Assembly (NCBI GenBank): GCA_937883785.1
Contig: CALGDE010000038.1
Span: forward strand, 1 to 64,000
DNA: 64,000 bases
DNA from: an uncultured cyanobacterium
GTDB lineage: Bacteria; Cyanobacteriota; Cyanobacteriia; CACIAM-69d
Reading direction: 5' to 3'
The notes beneath the pieces were generated by a model. The model saw nothing but the letters and a program-made list of their open reading frames with translations. It was not told where the DNA came from and ran no database searches. The position numbers and the translations under genes were made by a program. Position 1 is the first letter of the stretch, and every line of letters begins with the position of its first letter. Shown here piece by piece: positions 57,491-64,000 of the stretch.

Positions 57491-58309
57491 CTACGGAGAC
57501 AGGCGAGCCTTAGCCAAGCGCTTTTCCTCGTACCAGGTGGCAATTTCCGGCATCCAGGCGCGGAAATGCTCCATCAATAATTCACACAGCTTTTGAATTT
57601 CCAGTTGAGCATCGGCCTTGGCGCGTAAATCTAGCAGGTGCATTAGCGATCGCGCATTGCAGCTCAGCACAAAATGCTGGCGAAAGTCGAAGGGGATCAA
57701 CCCACGGGCATGCTCCTCCGATAAACCGTCTTGAATGCGATCGCGATAACGCTGGCAGCCCAACAGGCACCATTCCAAATCCGCCTGGCGCTGTTCCTCG
57801 GAATAAAAGTACTGCTTGCCCTGGCGATCGCGATAGTCCCCCACCGGTCGCAAATAAAACACATCCTCCACATCCCGCTTCCCTTCCGCCACATCCACCA
57901 CGCGCATGCCCGAATAACGCATACTCTGTACATCAAAGGACACCCCAACGCGATGGGTACGCAATTGCTGCATGGTGGAATGGGGAAAATAGCCCACGTT
58001 AAACACAATTTGCGGATGCTCCAGAGGACCGAAGTGCCCGCGGTTCCCCCGCAGCAAATGCTTCAGGATGAGCTCGCCCGCCTTGCGCTCATCGGGGAAG
58101 CGATCACGATCATCAGCCACAAACCCCTCCGAGTAATCCTGGTGCATCGCCGCCCAAATCACCTGCTGAGGGTTGGTCATCGCTGACAACACCTCAACCC
58201 GAAACTTATTTCGCCCCCCTAAACCAGGAGCGGACAAAATACTTTTAGCGGCAGTTTTCACTGCCACCGCAACATTTCCCGAGTTTGCTGAAGAGTTTTT
58301 AGCATCCAT
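57491..58309 (-). CDS. thyX: FAD-dependent thymidylate synthase ThyX
   Basis: ThyX, 272 residues, makes dTMP from dUMP with FAD and methylene-tetrahydrofolate. The ThyX motif RHRxxSxNExSxRY is present in variant form as RTHRVGVSFDVQSMRY. Further family features are HFGPLEHPQIVF and the C-terminal HFVLSCNARSLMHLLDLR. An N-terminal extension of about 35 residues is low-complexity. It lies downstream of dcd on the same strand after 185 bases, a sensible pair since dcd feeds dUMP synthesis. The ATG at 58309 is used. Confidence 0.95.
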   Translation of the reverse strand: MDAKNSSANSGNVAVAVKTAAKSILSAPGLGGRNKFRVEVLSAMTNPQQVIWAAMHQDYSEGFVADDRDRFPDERKAGELILKHLLRGNRGHFGPLEHPQIVFNVGYFPHSTMQQLRTHRVGVSFDVQSMRYSGMRVVDVAEGKRDVEDVFYLRPVGDYRDRQGKQYFYSEEQRQADLEWCLLGCQRYRDRIQDGLSEEHARGLIPFDFRQHFVLSCNARSLMHLLDLRAKADAQLEIQKLCELLMEHFRAWMPEIATWYEEKRLAKARLSP

Positions 58310-58494
58310 AAAAATCGCCTCTAGAAATCGCCTCTTAGTCCTAAAAAAATCTCAAAAACGTACATCAAAAGAAAAACTTAAGCCGGGCACACACCATCAA
58401 GCTGAAGCAGTGGGCAGCCTCCATATCTCCACCGTTTGCCAAAATCTCCGCATTTTGCCAAAGTCTCTGGGCTTCAGCACAGGTTTGATGCCCC

Positions 58495-59085
58495 CTACAC
58501 CCGAGGAATAACAATGGTTTCTGGCTGATCCTGGTATTTTCCGCGTCGGGTATCATAGGACACCTTGCACGGCTCCCCTTCAAAAAACAGCAGCTGCACT
58601 ACTCCCTCATTGGCATAGATCTTCATGTCTGCCGGGCTAGAGTTGGAAAATTCCAGGGTCAAATGCCCTCGCCACCCTGCCTCTGCCGGGGTTAAATTGG
58701 CAATCAGCCCCGCCCGCGCGTAAGTAGATTTACCGATACAAATCACCGTCACCGTAGGCGGCACCTGCAACATCTCTAGCGCCACCCCCAAGCCATAGGA
58801 GTGCCCAGGAATAATAAAGAACTGCCCGTGCTCGTCCTCCTGTAAATCGGTGGACTCTAAATTGCTGGGGTTGAAATGCTTGGGATCAACGACGGTGCCC
58901 GGCACATGGCGGAAAATGCGAAATTCCTTAGGAGACAGGCGAATATCGTAACCATAGCTACTGAGCCCAAAGGAAATTACTGGGCGATCGCCCTCCGCCG
59001 CCAACCGTCGCACAAGCTGACTTTCGAAGGGGGAAATCATCCCCTTCTCCGCCATTTTGGCAATCCACGCATCATTTTTAATCAC
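58495..59085 (-). CDS. dcd: dCTP deaminase
   Basis: Dcd, 196 residues, deaminates dCTP to dUTP. Signatures are SSYGYDIRLSPKEF, GKSTYARAGLIANLTPAEAGW with the catalytic Glu, and LEFSNSSPADMKIYANEGVVQL. The start is a GTG at 59085. It probably forms a dTMP-supply pair with thyX. Confidence 0.95.
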   Translation of the reverse strand: MIKNDAWIAKMAEKGMISPFESQLVRRLAAEGDRPVISFGLSSYGYDIRLSPKEFRIFRHVPGTVVDPKHFNPSNLESTDLQEDEHGQFFIIPGHSYGLGVALEMLQVPPTVTVICIGKSTYARAGLIANLTPAEAGWRGHLTLEFSNSSPADMKIYANEGVVQLLFFEGEPCKVSYDTRRGKYQDQPETIVIPRV

Positions 59086-59188
59086 GGCGTTTCTCTGCCT
59101 CTCTATGCCTCAAAACCATCATCGCCGCCGTTATAGCTGCGTTTCCTTCGGGGCGGGGGAAAAATTACGAATAAAGAATTACGAATCG

Positions 59189-59320
59189 TTAGGGCGTGCC
59201 ATCAATTAATAATCACAACCCTGGCGCAACAGGGATCAAACTCCCCTTTAAAACAAACAATGCCCAGGGTTAGACCTTTATGGGGGCATTGAGTTGAAAT
59301 TGAGTTGACGGCAGCCCTAA
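59189..59320. mobile_element. MITE-like element, relative of family 1
   Basis: 132 bases bounded by imperfect 22-bp inverted repeats: TTAGGGCGTGCCATCAATTA at the left and, reversed, TTAGGGCTGCCGTCAACTCA at the right, with a TA at each edge. The ends match those of family 1 copy 4 and the centre contains GGGGAGT, though diverged. There is no coding capacity. It occupies most of the dcd to BtuR-like gap. Confidence 0.6.
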
Positions 59321-59336
59321 GCAGCAACAGACGCCC

Positions 59337-59951
59337 CTAAGGACGCAACCGGCGAACTTCCGTAACGCGATCTGCCACCGCCAACAGCCAATCAGGAAGA
59401 GTCGGTCCGTTGAAGATTACGTCCACATAATCCGCCCGTGTTTCTAGGAATTCCAGCACGGCCTCGGGGGTAATGGCTCCCAGGCTCACAGCCACACTGA
59501 GCTCATCCAATACCACCACGTCGTAACGGTTTTCTTGCACTTGTTCCGTAACGTAGGTCCACAGGGTCTGAATGCCTTCAATTTCCGCTTGTGTCAGCGT
59601 ATCCACCGCCGGGTCAACGGTGCGATCCAGCATTCCTCGAATCCAGTCCAGATTTTGCACCAGGGACACGGGATGAGCCGTCCCTTGGTTGATCCCGCCC
59701 TTTAAAAACTGCACCAGCAGTACCGGGGTACCGTGTCCTGCCAGACGCATAGCTTGGGCGATCGTGTCCACAGGAAATAGGCGTTGGGGATAGGTAAATA
59801 CCTGCACCAAACCTTCAGTGCGATGGGGTTGCGCCTCTTCCAAAGGCGGAGAATAGTCGGTGCGAGTGAGGGTGTCGACTTGGGAGACCATTGCCACCTC
59901 CGCCATTCGTTGTGTTTGCTTGGTTCGTTCGAGTCGTTCTCTAATGCGCAA
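59337..59951 (-). CDS. BtuR/CobA-like protein lacking the P-loop
   Basis: A 204-residue protein whose core aligns by pattern with corrinoid adenosyltransferases: VLLVQFLKGG, YDVVVLDELSVAV (Walker B-like) and the ending DVIFNGPTLPDWLLAVAD. The region that should hold the GxGKGKT P-loop reads TYPQRLFPVDTIAQAM, so ATP binding in the usual way is unlikely. It may be a regulatory or corrinoid-binding relative. The reading frame starts at a TTG; ATGs at residues 16 and 21 are alternatives. Compare the intact tandem enzyme at 9009-10151. Confidence 0.75.
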   Translation of the reverse strand: MRIRERLERTKQTQRMAEVAMVSQVDTLTRTDYSPPLEEAQPHRTEGLVQVFTYPQRLFPVDTIAQAMRLAGHGTPVLLVQFLKGGINQGTAHPVSLVQNLDWIRGMLDRTVDPAVDTLTQAEIEGIQTLWTYVTEQVQENRYDVVVLDELSVAVSLGAITPEAVLEFLETRADYVDVIFNGPTLPDWLLAVADRVTEVRRLRP

Positions 59952-59956
59952 CTCAT

Positions 59957-60403
59957 CGCCGTTGCAAGGGGCTGAATCGGCTTTTATTGAATATCGAAAA
60001 CCAGGTCGTTAAGTCGGGACATTCAATATAGAGGATCAGAAGATATGGCGTGTGAATCGTATCTTTCTGATTACATAACTCTATATATGGATTCTATCTG
60101 GATTTTCCGTTGAATTTCGTAGATATTTCTAGATACTTTCTGAGACAAGGTTAAAGCCAGGTCTTTTCTGTGGCGATCCTTTGCAGCGGTGCAACAGTTG
60201 TAAGGAATCGCGAGAAAAATCTGTCATTTGACTGGAAACGATCAAAAATCCGCCTGGATTGCCCATTATTACTGGGTTTTTATATTGACGCCCAAAAACA
60301 CATCAGCTATAACGAAACTGTCTTCTGATGGCTTGGCAAACGCAACGTGCCGATTCCATCACAACAATAATTTTTAGAAAACTCTGAAAACTGGGGCTCA
60401 GCA
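59957..60403. other. Leader and promoter region of the HU genes
   Basis: 447 bases, AT-rich. It contains an 8-bp inverted repeat (TATTGAAT...ATTCAATA, near 59987-60030) and a consensus promoter at 60285-60313. No gene seen. Confidence 0.5.
60285..60313 (+). promoter_or_regulatory. Sigma-70 type promoter of the first HU gene
   Basis: TTGACG and TATAAC separated by exactly 17 bases, about 90 bases before the HU start codon. A near-consensus -35/-10 pair. Confidence 0.65.
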
Positions 60404-60676
60404 GTGAACAAAACGCAACTTGTTGACAAAATCGCCCAGGGGGCGGAAATCACCAAAGCCGACGCCGGGCGGGCTTTGGATGCTTTTATTGATGCCGTTA
60501 CGGAAACCCTAAAGGATGGAAACCAAGTGTCCCTAGTGGGCTTTGGAACTTTTTCCGTTCGCGATCGCGCGGCTCGCACCGGGCGCAACCCTCAAACCGG
60601 CGAAGAAATTCAAATCGCGGCAGCTAAGGTTCCAGGATTTAAGCCTGGAAAAGGACTCAAAGACGCCGTCAACTAG
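60404..60676 (+). CDS. HU family DNA-binding protein, copy 1
   Basis: A 90-residue histone-like protein [29 protein letters not shown] forms the helical body, [26 protein letters not shown] the DNA-bending arms with the intercalating Pro. It compacts and bends DNA as a dimer. The start is a GTG, and its upstream sequence lacks a strong Shine-Dalgarno. A second HU gene follows 161 bases downstream; the two could form heterodimers. Confidence 0.96.
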   Translation: MNKTQLVDKIAQGAEITKADAGRALDAFIDAVTETLKDGNQVSLVGFGTFSVRDRAARTGRNPQTGEEIQIAAAKVPGFKPGKGLKDAVN

Positions 60677-60837
60677 TGAAGCTTTTAGGTAAGCCGAGTT
60701 TTTAGTCACAGTTGCATATGGAAAATTTATATGGACGATATGTAACTAAAACCGGAGCCAAATTTAAGCAGAAGTTAATCCAACAACCATTACAGTTCCA
60801 ACCACTAAACTTAGAGCGAAACTAAAGCGAAACTATT

Positions 60838-61113
60838 GTGAATAAAACCGAACTTGTTGACTTAATCTCCGAGAAAGCCGGCATGACAAAGGCCCAATCC
60901 AAGGCGGCGTTGGAAAGTATTTTGGAATCAATTACTGAATCTTTGAAGGAGGGGGAGCCGGTACAGTTGATTGGCTTTGGCACTTTCAAAACGAATCACC
61001 GGGCAGCACGAACCGGGCGTAACCCTCAAACCGGTGCTGAAATTCAAATTGCTGAGGCTAATGTGCCGGCGTTTGTGGCGGGTAAGGCATTGAAGGACGC
61101 GGTGAAGTCTTAG
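60838..61113 (+). CDS. HU family DNA-binding protein, copy 2
   Basis: A 91-residue HU paralogue that also starts with GTG. The arms are nearly identical to those of copy 1 ([19 protein letters not shown]), whereas the body ([27 protein letters not shown]) is diverged and the arm start differs (TFKTNHRAA against TFSVRDRAA), so the paralogues are not a recent duplication. A bidirectional terminator follows. Confidence 0.96.
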   Translation: MNKTELVDLISEKAGMTKAQSKAALESILESITESLKEGEPVQLIGFGTFKTNHRAARTGRNPQTGAEIQIAEANVPAFVAGKALKDAVKS

Positions 61114-61217
61114 GGGGTATTTGCGAAATAATCGCCTTTGATGGATGGTTTTTAGTGCCGACGGGCACACTGTCCAACGTTGAGCGTCGCAAACCACGCA
61201 AACAGGCAGCATTTATC

Positions 61218-61255
61218 AAAAAAGCGAGTCGTGCACAGTTGCGACTCGCTTTTTT
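61218..61255. terminator. Bidirectional terminator after the HU genes
   Basis: AAAAAAGCGAGTCG and CGACTCGCTTTTTT form a perfect 14-bp stem with A- and T-runs, between the convergent HU and TPR genes. Confidence 0.85.
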
Positions 61256-61281
61256 GGTGGAACAGCGTTGTGAGGAACCCA

Positions 61282-63018
61282 CTAGCTGGAAATCACCAGT
61301 TGATTGCAAACTACGTCGCGGTTGCGTTTAGCCCGATCATGCTCTGGCTTAAGGGCGATCGCCCGGTCGTAGGATTCAACGGCATCATCGTAGCGAGTTA
61401 GATGGGCTAACGCGTTGCCCCGGCTGTACCAGGTTTCGGGATCCTGGTCGTCTAGGGCGATCGCCTGCTCGTAGGATTCCAGCGCCTCATCAAACTGCCC
61501 CAGCTTGCTCAGCACGATGCCGCGATTGTGCCAGGCACCGGTATTTTTCGGGTTGTGCTCTAGGGCTTTGTCGTAGGACGCCAGAGCCTCGGCGGTGCGT
61601 TGGAGTCGCACCTGGGCATTGGCCAGGTTGTACCAGGCTTCGTGGCTGTCCGGCTTAAGGCTCACCGCTTGGCTATAGGCTTCCAGGGCCTCCTCGTACT
61701 GGCTAAGCTTTGACAGGACGATACCGCGATGGAGCCATAGGTTAGCGTTGCCGGGGGCAATCACCAGCGCCTGCCCATAGGAGGTCATGGCGTCGTCATA
61801 TTTGCCCAGACGCCCCAGCACTAAGCCTCGGTTGTACCAGCCTTCGTAGTCGTTGGGCTTGATATTGACGGCGCGTTCATAGGCCGCGATCGCCGCTTCG
61901 TAACGCTGTAGTGCCTCCAGGGCTACGCCCTTACCTAGCCAAGCTTCGTAGCAGTTTTCGTCGCGATCTAGCGCTTTTTCATACTGTTGCAGCGCCGCCT
62001 CATACTGCCCACCGCGCACCATGCTCTCCCCCTGCTGCACGTAGGTGGCGGGGGTAAAGCCAAACTGAATGCCCGGCGGTTGTTCCTGATTGGGGAAGGT
62101 CAAAATCGGCTTTTGGGCGCTAACGGGCTGTAGCTCTTGAATTAGAGCTTTGATTTCTTCGCGAATTTGGGGCTGTAGCTGATCAATTAAGGTGGCGGGC
62201 GTGCTTCGGATAAATTCTTCTAGCAGTTCCGCCTTATTGGCTTCCGCCTGCCCCGCCAGAATTTGCATATCTGACATAAATTCGTGCTCCAGCTCAGCAA
62301 TACGCTGGGCGATCGCCACCTTATCTTCATCAAGGGCGCTGTTAAATTCGTCCGCATACTGCTGGGCAGAACGCCGCCGTCGATTTAGCTCGTTTTTAAA
62401 GACCGCTAGCTCTTGCTCGGCACTGCTGCGCACGTTTTCCACTTCGTCCTGAAGCTGATAGATCAACTCCTGGGCTTCACCGTGCACCTGCTTAACCCGC
62501 TCTTCCAATCCATCGATGGATCGGTTTGCCCGATGCTGGGCCTGGTGTACCCGCTTGTCCAGGTTTTGTAGATCCGTTAGGCGATCCCGCACTGATTTCA
62601 CCAAATGCTGAATCACCTGCCGTCTCATTGCCCACAGGGTCCCCGTTGCCACCAAGGGACACAGCCCGGCCACAATCATCAGCCAGCTTAGGCTTTGATT
62701 AATGCCGCCCACGCTGTCCCCCAGGTCAGCAGTTTCATCCACAAAGGCGACGGTTTCCGAGGAGGCGATGTATTGGGGCGCACTCGCCGGGGACGAGGCG
62801 GCGATTTCCTCGGGCTGGGCTAAACCGTCGAAATCTGCCAGCGCAGAGGGGAATTCGGCGGTATTTTCAGCGGCGTTTTTAGTGCCTTTTTCAGAACTTG
62901 CTTCTGGGGCGATCGCCCCATCGATAGGTGCCGGCTGGGCGGCGTCAGCAGTGCCAACAACGCCCGCGGCTAAACCGAGGGACAACAGGGAAAGAGCAAG
63001 GGAGCGGTCAGAACTCAT
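61282..63018 (-). CDS. Membrane-anchored coiled-coil TPR protein
   Basis: A 578-residue protein. A signal-like segment (residues about 5-25, ALSLLSLGLAAGVVGTADA) is followed by an Ala/Glu-rich stretch, a membrane helix (about 110-132, LSWLMIVAGLCPLVATGTL), a long coiled coil (about 138-270) and seven consecutive TPRs (about 326-563; for example EAWYNLANAQVRLQRTAEALASYDKAL). With the signal cleaved, the coiled coil and TPRs would be cytoplasmic. Its partner is unknown. It starts 66 bases after the wecB stop on the same strand and is probably cotranscribed. The ATG at 63018 is chosen over a TTG two codons upstream. Confidence 0.85.
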   Translation of the reverse strand: MSSDRSLALSLLSLGLAAGVVGTADAAQPAPIDGAIAPEASSEKGTKNAAENTAEFPSALADFDGLAQPEEIAASSPASAPQYIASSETVAFVDETADLGDSVGGINQSLSWLMIVAGLCPLVATGTLWAMRRQVIQHLVKSVRDRLTDLQNLDKRVHQAQHRANRSIDGLEERVKQVHGEAQELIYQLQDEVENVRSSAEQELAVFKNELNRRRRSAQQYADEFNSALDEDKVAIAQRIAELEHEFMSDMQILAGQAEANKAELLEEFIRSTPATLIDQLQPQIREEIKALIQELQPVSAQKPILTFPNQEQPPGIQFGFTPATYVQQGESMVRGGQYEAALQQYEKALDRDENCYEAWLGKGVALEALQRYEAAIAAYERAVNIKPNDYEGWYNRGLVLGRLGKYDDAMTSYGQALVIAPGNANLWLHRGIVLSKLSQYEEALEAYSQAVSLKPDSHEAWYNLANAQVRLQRTAEALASYDKALEHNPKNTGAWHNRGIVLSKLGQFDEALESYEQAIALDDQDPETWYSRGNALAHLTRYDDAVESYDRAIALKPEHDRAKRNRDVVCNQLVISS

Positions 63019-63084
63019 AAGCAATCACACCAAGCGCGACTTACCTCCCCTTTTCGGCAATCGCGGCGGTAATCCGGGAACTCA

Positions 63085-64000
63085 TTACCCCCCGGTGCCT
63101 ATCTTCATATCGTCACTGCCCTGTGCGCCCGCCCCACCCTGTCCTAAAAACTCAGCGGAAATATCCACAATGCGCCGGGAGGCTTGCCCGTCCCCAAAGG
63201 GATTGGCCGCCTGGGCCATCTGGTCGTAGGCGGCGGAATCGCTCAGTAATGTGGACGCTTTGGGGATCACCACATGGGGATCGGTGCCCACCAGCTCAGC
63301 GGTACCTGCGGCGATCGCCTCCGGTCGCTCGGTGGTGTCCCGCAGCACCAGCACTGGCTTACCCAAACTCGGCGCTTCCTCCTGGAGCCCACCGGAATCG
63401 GTGAGTAACAAATAACACCGCTGCATCGCCCCGATCAGCGCCCCGTAATCCAGCGGCTCCGTCAAAAATACGCGGGGATGGGACCCTAGCGCCTCCGTCA
63501 GCGGTCCGCGCACTTTCGGGTTTCGGTGCAGGGGCAACAGCAGCGCCGTGTCGTCAAATTTATCCAGCAGGGTCAGGAACGATTTAGCAATATCTCCCAG
63601 GGGCTCCCCCCAGTTTTCCCGCCGATGCACCGTTGCCAGCAATACTCGGTGGGCATCCCAATCCAGAGATTTTTCGAAATTTACGGTGTTGGCGATCGCC
63701 GCCACGGGACAGTCAGGCTTTTTATCAGCCACGGTGAGCAAAGCGTCAATAACTGTATTTCCCGTACGATGCACTTTGCCCATGACGTCAGACTTTTTCA
63801 GATTTTCCTCAGCCAGGGGCGTGGGGGCAAAATGTAGCTGGGCAATTTGGGAAATCAGCCGCCGGTTTGCCTCCTCGGGAAAGGGACTATATAAATTGTC
63901 CGTGCGCAGTCCCGCTTCCACGTGCCCCACAGGAATTTGCCGGTAAAACGCCCCTAGCCCCGCTGCAAATGCCGTGGTGGTATCTCCCTGCACAATCACT
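63085..64000 (-). CDS. wecB: UDP-N-acetylglucosamine 2-epimerase (non-hydrolysing), N-terminus beyond window
   Basis: The last 304 or so residues of WecB; the first part, about 80 residues, lies past the right edge of the window. It interconverts UDP-GlcNAc and UDP-ManNAc for polysaccharide synthesis. Present are the QGDTTTAFAAGLGAFY segment, VGHVEAGLRTDNLYSPFPEE, the HRRENWG loop, and the UDP-binding DSGGLQEEAPSLGKPVLVLR and TTERPEA. The C-terminal tail GQGGAGAQGSDDMKIGTGG is a low-complexity extension. It leads into the TPR gene. Confidence 0.93.
   Translation of the reverse strand, partial: VIVQGDTTTAFAAGLGAFYRQIPVGHVEAGLRTDNLYSPFPEEANRRLISQIAQLHFAPTPLAEENLKKSDVMGKVHRTGNTVIDALLTVADKKPDCPVAAIANTVNFEKSLDWDAHRVLLATVHRRENWGEPLGDIAKSFLTLLDKFDDTALLLPLHRNPKVRGPLTEALGSHPRVFLTEPLDYGALIGAMQRCYLLLTDSGGLQEEAPSLGKPVLVLRDTTERPEAIAAGTAELVGTDPHVVIPKASTLLSDSAAYDQMAQAANPFGDGQASRRIVDISAEFLGQGGAGAQGSDDMKIGTGG

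Overview
The window is chromosomal DNA of a cyanobacterium. The evidence is the very frequent HIP1-type octamer GCGATCGC, a phycobilisome core gene (apcF), crtE, a photosystem II S4-domain protein, a DUF3727 protein, a LabA-like clock-output protein, a SigC-type sigma factor, an NtcA-type glnA promoter and a cyanobacteriochrome-type signalling protein. An intact hpsA-hpsB-hpsC cluster suggests a motile, probably filamentous lineage; this is inference, and the species is not identified. The left 26 kb and the right 13 kb are mostly housekeeping. No rRNA, tRNA, CRISPR array, prophage or intact insertion sequence was recognised.

Layout. 0-3.5 kb: an unknown membrane protein, a double zinc-ribbon membrane protein, apcF and a doubtful small ORF. 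3.6-5.4 kb: glnA with a textbook NtcA-activated promoter and a strong terminator. 5.5-8.7 kb: an acetolactate-synthase-like enzyme behind a succinate-semialdehyde dehydrogenase, the arrangement of the cyanobacterial 2-oxoglutarate decarboxylase/SSADH bypass that closes the TCA cycle. 9-10.2 kb: a tandemly duplicated corrinoid adenosyltransferase. 11.4-14.1 kb: sigC and recA, convergent on a shared terminator. 14.4-19 kb: OB-fold lipoprotein, folD, rimK with a RimK-type zinc protease, and crtE. 19.3-27.6 kb: THxN-type PEP-CTERM protein, AmiC-type amidase, DUF3727-mltG-yqeG, two small cyanobacterial proteins and the PSII S4 protein. 27.6-34.9 kb: hpsABC. 35.6-44.2 kb: rpmB, pentapeptide protein, pdxA, crcB, a cation/proton antiporter and a GH57 branching enzyme. 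44.4-50.3 kb: a DUF4132 protein with a small partner, a CBS protein, and a GAF-GAF-GGDEF photoreceptor. 51.2-64 kb: metG, labA-like, an lptC-GNAT-grxC-tadA cluster, dcd-thyX, a BtuR-like protein without a P-loop, two tandem HU genes, a TPR protein and a truncated wecB.

Links between genes. glnA and the 2-oxoglutarate bypass both draw on 2-oxoglutarate and lie next to each other. hpsABC encodes pseudopilin-like exopolysaccharide secretion factors. Amidase, mltG, wecB and lptC are cell-envelope functions. dcd and thyX both serve dTMP synthesis.

The main structure not explained by genes is a set of short interspersed intergenic repeats. Family 1 has a conserved core around GGGGAGTACACG, and several copies end in TAGGG..TGTCA-like inverted repeats flanked by TA (clear copies near 8.8, 14.3, 17.0 and 53.7 kb, a MITE-like relative at 59.2 kb and a weak match at 10.8 kb). 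Family 2 is 117-164 bp and typically contains GCGATCGCT followed by GGTCATC and GATTCAG (copies at 35.3, 39.0, 44.3 and 48.4 kb). A 15-bp minisatellite lies between the antiporter and GH57 genes and keeps the reading frame open across the whole intergenic gap.
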